From CAZQGE01 sp964592815 (GTDB lineage Bacteria; Bacillota; Clostridia; Christensenellales; CAG-917): a stretch of DNA of 36,102 bases. The notes beneath the pieces were generated by a model. The model saw only the letters and a program-made list of their open reading frames with translations, searched no databases and had not been told where the DNA came from. A program made the position numbers and the translations under genes. This document shows, one piece after another, positions 1-6,285 of this stretch. Positions within the stretch are counted from its first letter, which is position 1. Every line of letters begins with the position of its first letter. The stretch is from the NCBI GenBank assembly GCA_964592815.1, contig CAZQGE010000011.1, positions 1 through 36,102 of the forward strand, written 5' to 3'.

Positions 1-1
1 T

Positions 2-217
2 TTAGTAGAAAAGTCTACTACTTATGCTAAATTTGAAAAATTTATTCGTTACGAACTTCCTGGTGTAAGTTATGCCCCTTTACTATTTGCCTCAGCAAAA
101 ACAGGATTTAATTATAATAATTTAATCATCTTAATTTATAGCAATTTATGTTTAGCTTCAACTGCTTTTGAAATTAACGTAACTAAGCTGAAATTAGATT
201 TTTTAGTTCTTAACCAA
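2..217 (+). pseudogene. der: Der (EngA) GTPase remnant, C-terminal part of second G domain
   Basis: Frame 2 translates without stops into a stretch resembling the end of the second GTPase domain of Der, the ribosome-assembly GTPase. It begins LVEK (the residues after the NKWD motif), runs through VSYAPLLFASAKTG (the SAKTG box, G5) and reaches a degenerate match to the linker that normally reads R-I-S-T-G-V-L-N, ending near LVLNQ. The C-terminal KH-like domain that should follow is absent: the frame runs straight into the antisense of typA and stays open only because of that overlap. The conserved arginine and the helix after it are eroded. I read it as a truncated, decayed copy. The gene continues beyond the left edge, so its upstream state is unknown. 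Der is normally essential, so an intact copy should exist elsewhere. Confidence 0.5.
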
Positions 218-225
218 TTTTTATA

Positions 226-2061
226 CTATTTATTTGAATTGTCTTTGTCCTTAAACATAATTTTCATTCTTTGTTCACCAGACAAAATGACCTTTCTTAT
301 ACGGATATTTTTTGGAGTTACTTCCAACATTTCATCTTCATTCAAAAACTCAATGGCTTCTTCCAAACTGAATTTGCGTGTCGAATTCAATCTCAACGCT
401 TCGTCAGAGCCAGCCGCGCGCATATTGGTGACGTGCTTTTTCTTGCAAACGTTCACTCGAATATCTTCCGCCTTTGGTGACATTCCAACTACCATACCTT
501 CATATACTTGCGTTTGTGGGTCAATGAACAAAACTCCTCTGTCTTGCGCGTTAAACAAACCGTACGTTGCAGCTTCGCCCGCTTCAAACGCTACCAATGA
601 ACCCGTAAAACGACGTGGAATTGCACCCTTATATGAGGCATATCCATCAAACAACTGGTTCATTACGCCTTCACCCTTAGTGTCTGTCAAAAACTCGTTT
701 TTGAAACCAAAAAGACCTCTTGCGGGAACTTTGAATTCCATTTTTATTCTGCTTCCTTGTGGCATCATTGTAACAAGTTCGCCTTTTCTGACGCCCATTC
801 TCTCCATAACAGAGCCTACGCAATCACTTGGAACGTCAACAAAAAGTCTTTCCATAGGTTCTTGCATAGCACCATCCACGTTCTTAAAAATGACTTTAGG
901 AGTTCCAACGCCAAACTCGTAACCTTCACGACGCATTGTTTCAATCAAAATTGACAGGTGCATTTCACCACGTCCGCAAACCTTGAACGTATCTGCATTT
1001 TCAGTTTGATAAACGCGTAAAGAAACGTCTTTAAGCAATTCTTTGAACAACCTATCACGCAAGTGACGCGACGTAACAAATTTGCCTTCTTTGCCAGCAA
1101 ACGGACTGTTGTTGACAGAAAAGTTCATCTCAATTGTAGGTTCACCAATGTTTACAAATTCCACAGGTTCAATTTTTGCGGTTGAGCAAACCGTGTTTCC
1201 AATCGTAATATTTTCAATGCCGCTAAAACAAACAATATCGCCAACAAGCGCTTTATCAACGGACGTACGTTTCAAACCTTCAATTTGGAACAACGTAACA
1301 ATTTTGCTTTTGTAAGGTGAGATACCTTTGTTAAAGTCACAGACAATAACTTCTTTTGCAATATCAATTTCGCCCCTTTCAATTCTGCCAATGCCAATTC
1401 TTCCAACATATTCGTTGTAATCGATTGCAGAAACAAGCAGTTGTAACTCGCCGTTTTCGTCGCCTTCGGGAGCAGGAATATAATCAATAATTTCGTCCAA
1501 AAGCGGTTTGAGGTCTGAGCCAGCTATACGATAATCTTTGGTTGCTGTTGCATTTTTTCCTGAACAATAAATAATTGGGCTTGCAAGTTGCTCGTCAGTT
1601 GCGTCAAGGTCAAGCAACAACTCCAAAATTTCATCACCAACTTCTGCCGTTCTCGCGTCAGGTTTGTCGATTTTGTTGACGACAATTATAATCTTCAAGC
1701 CCATAGAAAGTGCCTTTTCAACAACAAATCGAGTTTGTGGCATAGGACCTTCTGCGGCATCAACCAACAAAATTGCACCGTTAACCATTTTCAATACTCT
1801 TTCAACTTCACCGCTGAAATCTGCGTGCCCAGGGGTATCGATAACGTTAATTTTTGTGTCGCGATAATGGATAGAGGTGTTTTTAGCCAAAATGGTTATA
1901 CCTCTTTCTCTTTCCAAATCGCCCGAGTCCATAACACAAGTCTGAACCTGTTGATTTTCCCTAAATGTTCCAGATTGACGAAGCAAGCCGTCCACCAACG
2001 TTGTTTTGCCGTGGTCAACGTGCGCGATTATAGCAATGTTTCTGAGGTCGTTTCTTACCAT
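226..2061 (-). CDS. typA: Translational GTPase TypA/BipA
   Basis: This is a ribosome-associated GTPase of the EF-G/LepA superfamily, involved in 50S assembly and stress or cold adaptation. At 611 residues it has the usual family length. The G motifs are all visible: AHVDHGKT at 13-20, RGITI at 53-57, DTPGHA at 75-80 and NKID at 129-132. They are followed by the EF-Tu-like domain 2, two EF-G-like alpha/beta domains and the TypA-specific C-terminal domain. The ATG start is preceded by an AGAGGA ribosome binding site about 9 nt upstream. It is monocistronic with its own promoter (2116-2144). Its 3' end converges on the Der remnant, and I see no clear terminator there. The identification is secure from the motif order and length. 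Confidence 0.97.
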   Translation of the reverse strand: MVRNDLRNIAIIAHVDHGKTTLVDGLLRQSGTFRENQQVQTCVMDSGDLERERGITILAKNTSIHYRDTKINVIDTPGHADFSGEVERVLKMVNGAILLVDAAEGPMPQTRFVVEKALSMGLKIIIVVNKIDKPDARTAEVGDEILELLLDLDATDEQLASPIIYCSGKNATATKDYRIAGSDLKPLLDEIIDYIPAPEGDENGELQLLVSAIDYNEYVGRIGIGRIERGEIDIAKEVIVCDFNKGISPYKSKIVTLFQIEGLKRTSVDKALVGDIVCFSGIENITIGNTVCSTAKIEPVEFVNIGEPTIEMNFSVNNSPFAGKEGKFVTSRHLRDRLFKELLKDVSLRVYQTENADTFKVCGRGEMHLSILIETMRREGYEFGVGTPKVIFKNVDGAMQEPMERLFVDVPSDCVGSVMERMGVRKGELVTMMPQGSRIKMEFKVPARGLFGFKNEFLTDTKGEGVMNQLFDGYASYKGAIPRRFTGSLVAFEAGEAATYGLFNAQDRGVLFIDPQTQVYEGMVVGMSPKAEDIRVNVCKKKHVTNMRAAGSDEALRLNSTRKFSLEEAIEFLNEDEMLEVTPKNIRIRKVILSGEQRMKIMFKDKDNSNK

Positions 2062-2115
2062 TGTTTTTTTCCTCTTACAGTAAATATCTTCATAACTTTC
2101 CTTGAATATCTAGTT

Positions 2116-2144
2116 ATTCTAGCACAAACCTTATCCAATAGCAA
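2116..2144 (-). promoter_or_regulatory. Promoter of typA
   Basis: On the minus strand a -35 box TTGCTA (2139-2144) is separated by 17 nt from an extended -10 TGCTAGAAT whose core TAGAAT lies at 2116-2121. It points at typA and leaves a 5' untranslated region of roughly 50 nt. Confidence 0.55.
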
Positions 2145-2236
2145 ATTGTTAACAATGGTTTTTATATTTTTTTTGAAAAGCCAAAATTACAACAGATTTT
2201 GCATATTTTAACCAAAAACACACTTTAACTATGCAA

Positions 2237-2259
2237 AAAACCGCCATAAAAGCGGTTTT
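2237..2259 (-). terminator. Intrinsic terminator of the zinc-ribbon gene
   Basis: An 8-bp stem (AAAACCGC with GCGGTTTT) has a 7-nt loop and is followed on the minus strand by a run of T. It lies about 75 nt beyond the stop codon of the zinc-ribbon gene and just upstream of the typA promoter region. Confidence 0.6.
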
Positions 2260-2332
2260 ATGAGTTAAGTCTTGTTTGATTTATCGAGAACTTACGTAAT
2301 CTAAAAAATCTGCTTAACTTTGATAAGATGCC

Positions 2333-2476
2333 TTAAATTTCCTTGAATTCCGTGTTTGTACACTTTGGACAGGGCGGCATTTTATCGCTCTCACCAAGAG
2401 TTACATGAGTTTTGCAATTTGTGCACTCGTAAGTGCCACTTCCTGGTTTTTCACCAGTCTTACAACATTGAGACAT
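2333..2476 (-). CDS. Small zinc-ribbon protein (DUF1451-like)
   Basis: This is a 47-residue protein with two CxxC pairs, C-T-N-C near residue 17 and C-P-K-C near residue 35, spaced as in a rubredoxin-like or DUF1451-type zinc ribbon. A CC pair lies near the N terminus. An upstream in-frame ATG would give a longer Lys-rich N terminus, but an excellent AAAGGAGGA site (2481-2489) sits 4 nt before the internal ATG at 2476, so I chose that start. Its function is not known; proteins of this type probably bind one zinc or iron ion. It is divergently transcribed from yhbY. Confidence 0.75.
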   Translation of the reverse strand: MSQCCKTGEKPGSGTYECTNCKTHVTLGESDKMPPCPKCTNTEFKEI

Positions 2477-2550
2477 ATTTTCCTCCTTTGGCTTGATGTT
2501 TTTAGTTTTTACTTTTTTCTTTGCTTTATACATACATTTTTATAAAAAAT

Positions 2551-2579
2551 TTGATTTTTTTATCGTTTGGTGTTATTCT
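2551..2579 (+). promoter_or_regulatory. Promoter of yhbY operon
   Basis: A -35 box TTGATT (2551-2556), a 17-nt spacer and an extended -10 TGTTATTCT (core at 2574-2579) lie just upstream of the AGGAG site of yhbY. Confidence 0.5.
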
Positions 2580-2602
2580 CTAAAATATATTTAGGAGTAT
2601 TT

Positions 2603-2896
2603 ATGATAACAAGCAAACAAAGAGCAACTCTAAGAGGAATAGCAAACTCCATATCTCCGATTTTTCAAATTGGTAAAGGCGGAATTTCTGACAATTTGAT
2701 TTCAGATTTGGATATGGCTTTAGAAGCCAAAGAACTTATAAAACTTACCGTGCTTAAAAATTCGGAAGAGAACGCAAAAGAAATTATCAACGGTTTGGCA
2801 AAAAAATTGAATGCCGAACCTGTTTCAGCTATCGGCAATAAAATAGTACTGTACCGTTACAGCAAAAAAGACGGAGTTAAACATATCGAATTATGA
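2603..2896 (+). CDS. yhbY: YhbY-family CRM-domain RNA-binding protein
   Basis: This is a 97-residue single CRM domain protein associated with the pre-50S ribosomal particle. It shows the N-terminal helix with K-Q-R-A-T-L-R, then the GKGG motif (the GxxG RNA-binding loop, about residues 25-28), and ends in a beta strand rich in basic residues. The ATG at 2603 is chosen over an in-frame upstream start because TTAGGAG sits 6-8 nt before it. The stop codon overlaps the ATG of the next small gene (ATGA), so the two are translationally coupled. It heads a short plus-strand operon that may continue into the metal transporter. Confidence 0.92.
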   Translation: MITSKQRATLRGIANSISPIFQIGKGGISDNLISDLDMALEAKELIKLTVLKNSEENAKEIINGLAKKLNAEPVSAIGNKIVLYRYSKKDGVKHIEL

Positions 2897-3072
2897 GAGA
2901 TGACAAAACTCGCTTGACACCCGAAGAACAGCCTAAGGAAGAACCGAAAACCAAGGCGCAAACGGAAGCGGCAAATGAACTCAAACGCCGTCGTCAAGCC
3001 ACGCAAAAATTCAAACAAGATTATTTTGACTACTATGACGACGTAAAAATCTCGCACCGAGAGGACTGGTAA
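2893..3072 (+). CDS. Small charged hypothetical protein, coupled to yhbY
   Basis: This is a 59-codon reading frame whose ATG overlaps the yhbY stop (ATGA) and which ends 8 nt before the cation transporter. The product is highly charged. An acidic and proline-rich start (TPEEQPKEEP) leads into a basic helix with K-R-R-R around residue 31 and a Tyr/Asp-rich tail (DYFDYYDD) ending in Trp. There is no membrane segment, signal peptide or Cys motif. I recognise no family. The tight coupling to a ribosome-assembly protein and the clean fit between two genes argue that it is real. A link to ribosome biogenesis is inference from position only. Confidence 0.6.
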   Translation: MRDDKTRLTPEEQPKEEPKTKAQTEAANELKRRRQATQKFKQDYFDYYDDVKISHREDW

Positions 3073-3080
3073 AACTCAAA

Positions 3081-4241
3081 ATGAAACTGCTCAAAAAATT
3101 GTTTATAAAAGATTACTCAAACACATCTGACCCAAAAGTAAGATTACGCTACGGTTTGGTTGCGGGGCTTTTTGGTATTTTAACAAACACCATTTTGTTT
3201 GCCCTAAAACTTACCATCGGTTTGATTGGAGCAAGCATTACGGTTATTGCTGACGCAATCAACAACCTGTCAGACGCAGGGAGCAGCGTTGTTACTCTTA
3301 TTGGTTTTAAGTTGTCAGGACGTCCAGCAGACAAAGCCCACCCTTACGGTCACGCGCGCTATGAGTACATTACTGGCTTGATTGTTGCGCTTCTCATTTT
3401 GGTCATCGGCGTTTTGCTTATGAAAAGCTCAATAGAAAAAGCTATTTCCCCTGAAATTGTCACAGTTTCAGCTTTCACTTACGCAGTTTTGGCAGTTGCA
3501 ATAGTTATGAAATTTTTTCAAATGCTCGTTTATATGGACTTTTCAAAAAGTATATGTAGCGGAGCGTTAAAGGCTTCAGCCGCCGACAGCCGAAACGATA
3601 TTATAACAACAGTTGCAGTTTTGATTTCAACAATTATAATTGACGTAGCAAAAGTAAATATCGACGGTTATATGGGTATTGCAGTTTCATTGTTCATAAT
3701 AATTTCAAGCCTTTTGATGATAAAGGAAACGATGAACCCAATTTTAGGCGCAAAACCCGACGACAAACTAATTACAAAAATCAAAGACAAAATTATGTCC
3801 TATGACGGCGTGATTGGTATGCACGATTTGATGATACATAGTTACGGAGCAACTGCTTGCTTTGCAATAGTACACGTTGAAGTTCCTGCAAACGTAGATA
3901 TTATGAAAAGCCACGATTTGATTGACAATATAGAACACGATTTTATGACGGAGTTAAACATTCATTTGAACATTCATATGGACCCTGTTGACACCGATGA
4001 TAAAGAACTTGAATTGCTAAAAGAAAGAGTGCTTGCAGTTGTATCGAAATTGGACACTTCTCTTGCATTGCACGATTTTAGAATTGTGAGAGGCGAAACG
4101 CACTCAAATATTCTTTTTGACGTTGTTATTCCGTATGATTCTAAAACGACGTTAGATGAAATTCAAACCGCCTTAAACTATGATTTTGCCAATGAAAGTA
4201 AAAAATATTATTTTGTTATTGACGTAGATAGACAATATTAA
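3081..4241 (+). CDS. Cation diffusion facilitator transporter, probably Mn2+ type
   Basis: This is a six-helix membrane metal/proton antiporter of the CDF family that exports divalent cations. Six hydrophobic segments cover residues 25-205. The transport site reads N61xxxD65 in helix 2 and D169xxxD173 in helix 5, instead of the HxxxD typical of zinc exporters. An N/D plus D/D site is the pattern of manganese-type CDFs, so Mn2+ is my best guess. At 386 residues it is longer than the usual 300: after the cytoplasmic dimerisation domain (about 215-298, with HLNIHMDP) a second similar alpha/beta unit follows (about 305-386). It lies 8 nt after the small charged gene and may be cotranscribed with yhbY. 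Confidence 0.93.
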   Translation: MKLLKKLFIKDYSNTSDPKVRLRYGLVAGLFGILTNTILFALKLTIGLIGASITVIADAINNLSDAGSSVVTLIGFKLSGRPADKAHPYGHARYEYITGLIVALLILVIGVLLMKSSIEKAISPEIVTVSAFTYAVLAVAIVMKFFQMLVYMDFSKSICSGALKASAADSRNDIITTVAVLISTIIIDVAKVNIDGYMGIAVSLFIIISSLLMIKETMNPILGAKPDDKLITKIKDKIMSYDGVIGMHDLMIHSYGATACFAIVHVEVPANVDIMKSHDLIDNIEHDFMTELNIHLNIHMDPVDTDDKELELLKERVLAVVSKLDTSLALHDFRIVRGETHSNILFDVVIPYDSKTTLDEIQTALNYDFANESKKYYFVIDVDRQY

Positions 4242-4246
4242 AACTT

Positions 4247-4270
4247 AAAAAGAAAACCCTATTTCTTTTT
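4247..4270. terminator. Weak bidirectional terminator between CDF gene and birA
   Basis: A 9-bp stem (AAAAAGAAA with TTTCTTTTT, one G-C pair) with a 6-nt loop overlaps the last codons of birA between the two convergent genes. It could serve both strands, but the stem is nearly all A-T. Confidence 0.35.
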
Positions 4271-5242
4271 TATACTTACTTCGCCTGAACTCAATTTGAG
4301 TTCCTCGCCATTTTTGTTTTTCAAAATCAACCTGCATTGGTCGTCAATTCCAATGACACTTGCCTCGCCCAAGATTTCATCGCCTTTCAAGATATAGACT
4401 TCCTTACCAGTCAGCCATTGGTAGTCTTTGTATTTTTGCAAAAAAGTATTTTCAGGCAATTTCGCGCTATATTCAATGATTTTTATCAAGGTTTCCGCAA
4501 CAATTTGATTTTTCAAGTCTGGAATCGATTTCGCGTCAGTTATAAGACAGCCAGCTTTATCTTTTATACTTTTAGGAAAATCGTTTTGCGGATAATATAA
4601 ATTTACACCAATTCCAACAACAACGTAACTCAACATTCCGTCCTCAAAGTTCAAGGACGCTTCACTAAGAATTCCCGCAATTTTTTTATCTAAATAATAA
4701 ACGTCATTCACCCACTTAATTTGAGTTTTAAGCCCAGTAATGCTTTTTATCGCGTCCACCAAACTTACACCTGCAATCGCTGTCAAATTCAAAGCCTTTT
4801 CCGCATAAATTTTCGGTCTTAAAAGCAAACTAAAATATACACCGCTACCTGACGGAGAAAAAAACTCTCTGTCGCTTCTGCCCCTGCCTTGACTTTGCAT
4901 TGATGCAACAACAACCGAGCCTTCAGCCGCGCCCTGCTCAGCCAAATTTTTCAAAAGCGTATTTGTTGACGTAACTTCGTCATAAACCAAAACTTGAAAC
5001 TTGTCAGCAAAATTACCTAGATATTTATTTATGCCGACTTGTGACAAAATATCGTTATCAGCATTCAAACAATAACCAAGTTTTGTGGAGCAATCCAACT
5101 TATACCCTTGCTTTTTAAGCATAGATATAACTTTCCAAACTGCATTTCTGCTCACGTTCAAACTATCCGCAAGCTGTTGACCGCTTACGTATTCGCCTTT
5201 GTGCTGTTCTAATGCCGACAATACTTCTGTTTTAAGTGACAT
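4259..5242 (-). CDS. birA: Bifunctional biotin-protein ligase / biotin operon repressor BirA
   Basis: This enzyme activates biotin with ATP and attaches it to carrier proteins. The N-terminal winged helix (residues 1-60, VSGQQLADSLNVSRNAVWK) makes it a DNA-binding repressor as well (group II ligase). The catalytic domain shows GRGRSDR at 119-125, the biotinyl-AMP loop, then KWVNDV at 176-181 and the lysine motif KIAGIL at 187-192. A C-terminal SH3-like domain follows from about 275. At 327 residues the length is normal. The ATG has an AGGAA site 7 nt upstream. It lies 92 nt downstream of bioY on the same strand, and a matching operator covers the bioY promoter, so it probably represses biotin uptake. 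Confidence 0.96.
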   Translation of the reverse strand: MSLKTEVLSALEQHKGEYVSGQQLADSLNVSRNAVWKVISMLKKQGYKLDCSTKLGYCLNADNDILSQVGINKYLGNFADKFQVLVYDEVTSTNTLLKNLAEQGAAEGSVVVASMQSQGRGRSDREFFSPSGSGVYFSLLLRPKIYAEKALNLTAIAGVSLVDAIKSITGLKTQIKWVNDVYYLDKKIAGILSEASLNFEDGMLSYVVVGIGVNLYYPQNDFPKSIKDKAGCLITDAKSIPDLKNQIVAETLIKIIEYSAKLPENTFLQKYKDYQWLTGKEVYILKGDEILGEASVIGIDDQCRLILKNKNGEELKLSSGEVSIKKK

Positions 5243-5334
5243 TTCAATTCCTATAAACTTATTTATTACCTATATTCTAGATATTGTATAACAAATATAC
5301 CACCGAATTTGCACACCTGACAACACTTTTATCT

Positions 5335-6036
5335 TCAGTCTGAAATCAAACTCTTTGTTTTTTCCTGATATTTTAGTTCTCGCGCATACTCTGTGTTGCA
5401 ATTTTTCATCAATTTAATCCCCGAAAATTTCAAGTTTGAAAACTTAGCAATTTCTTTATACATATACACCACTTTAATTTCACGCAATTTCAAAAGCGGT
5501 ATCAACTTAAAACTTAAAACCGACGCCAACACACACCACGCACTATCCACAGGCAAAAACACCAGACAACCAACTTGAAATGCCTTTTCAAAAGTCATTC
5601 CGCTTCCAAGGTAAAACTTTGAAACCAAAAACAGATAAACAACGCCGACAGCATACACAAAAAACAAGGCAACAAAAGACGCTAAAATCAATTTCGGAAA
5701 AGAAATGCTGTTTTTTGAATATGCAATAATGCCCGCAAAAAAAGTTCCTACAATAAACCCTATCATATAACCAAACGTAGGTTTTAGCACGTACATAATT
5801 CCGCCACCCTGCGTAAAAACAGGAATGCCGACAAGCCCCATAATGACGTATATTATAATTGTTACAGCTCCCAATTTTCCGCCCAACAACAACCCTGCTA
5901 ACAAGCAAAACAAAAATTGAAAACTTATAGGCACGGGTTGAACGGGAATTTTGAACATTGCCCCAATAGAAATAAGTGCAATGAACATTGCAATCATAGA
6001 TAGCTTTTTTGTGTGCGACGCGTTGATTTTTGTCAT
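5335..6036 (-). CDS. bioY: BioY, substrate-binding S component of the biotin ECF transporter
   Basis: This is an integral membrane biotin-binding S component that works with an energising EcfA/A'/T module, which is not encoded nearby. The BioY signature is present: FKIPVQPVPISFQ near residues 28-40, the G-L-L-L-G-G-K-L-G turn, GIPVFTQGGG near 70-79 and the PTFGYMIGF segment. Six helices fit within residues 1-185. At 233 residues it carries about 45 extra residues, mostly basic and polar, at the C terminus compared with the usual 180-200. The gene precedes birA on the same strand. Its promoter overlaps a BirA-like operator, which fits repression when biotin is plentiful. Confidence 0.95.
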   Translation of the reverse strand: MTKINASHTKKLSMIAMFIALISIGAMFKIPVQPVPISFQFLFCLLAGLLLGGKLGAVTIIIYVIMGLVGIPVFTQGGGIMYVLKPTFGYMIGFIVGTFFAGIIAYSKNSISFPKLILASFVALFFVYAVGVVYLFLVSKFYLGSGMTFEKAFQVGCLVFLPVDSAWCVLASVLSFKLIPLLKLREIKVVYMYKEIAKFSNLKFSGIKLMKNCNTEYARELKYQEKTKSLISD

Positions 6037-6058
6037 ATTCTCTACCTTTTTTACTTAA

Positions 6059-6087
6059 ATTTTATAAAACATTTTTATAATTGTCAA
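6059..6087 (-). promoter_or_regulatory. Promoter of bioY
   Basis: The minus strand carries a perfect -35 TTGACA (6082-6087), a 17-nt spacer and a -10 TAAAAT (6059-6064). The 5' untranslated region would be about 15-20 nt with an AAGGTAGAG ribosome binding site. Confidence 0.7.
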
Positions 6088-6112
6088 CCGTATTATTATT
6101 TTAAGGTGACAT
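6081..6112. promoter_or_regulatory. Putative BirA operator over the bioY -35 box
   Basis: The left half TTGTCAACC (6081-6089) is separated by 14 nt from AGGTGACAT (6104-6112), an imperfect inverted copy. This matches the known BirA operator architecture, TTGTNAACC with a 14-16 nt spacer and GGTTNACAA. The left half contains the bioY -35 hexamer, so binding would block RNA polymerase directly. The right half is degenerate (about 6 of 9 positions). Confidence 0.6.
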
Positions 6113-6181
6113 TTATTATTCTATTTTTTATAAATCATTGCTAATTAAAAGTGCTAATAAAATTATTTTTGTCAAAAATTA

Positions 6182-6209
6182 TTGACACGGGCATATTTTG
6201 TGTTATAAT
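6182..6209 (+). promoter_or_regulatory. Promoter of clpB
   Basis: Perfect -35 TTGACA (6182-6187) and -10 TATAAT (6204-6209) hexamers with a 16-nt spacer stand immediately upstream of the CIRCE element, so transcription starts within or at CIRCE. Confidence 0.85.
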
Positions 6210-6210
6210 T

Positions 6211-6237
6211 TTAGCAGTCTAATATGTAGAGTGCTAA
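6211..6237 (+). promoter_or_regulatory. CIRCE element (HrcA operator)
   Basis: The inverted repeat TTAGCAGTC, 9 nt, GAGTGCTAA matches the CIRCE consensus (TTAGCACTC-N9-GAGTGCTAA) with a single mismatch. It lies directly after the -10 box of clpB, the classic position for repression by HrcA and relief on heat shock. Confidence 0.93.
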
Positions 6238-6285
6238 CACTCTACAAACACTATTGCCAAATTGGCATTAAATAAAGGAGAACTT

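Noticed and set aside
239..922. 227-codon plus-strand frame
   Set aside because: It lies wholly antisense to typA, has a TTG start without a ribosome binding site and resembles no protein. It is open only because of typA codon structure.
6149..6157. AAGTGCTAA, a possible second CIRCE half
   Set aside because: The matching TTAGCACTT arm 9 nt upstream is absent, so it is not an inverted repeat; the full CIRCE at 6211-6237 explains the control.
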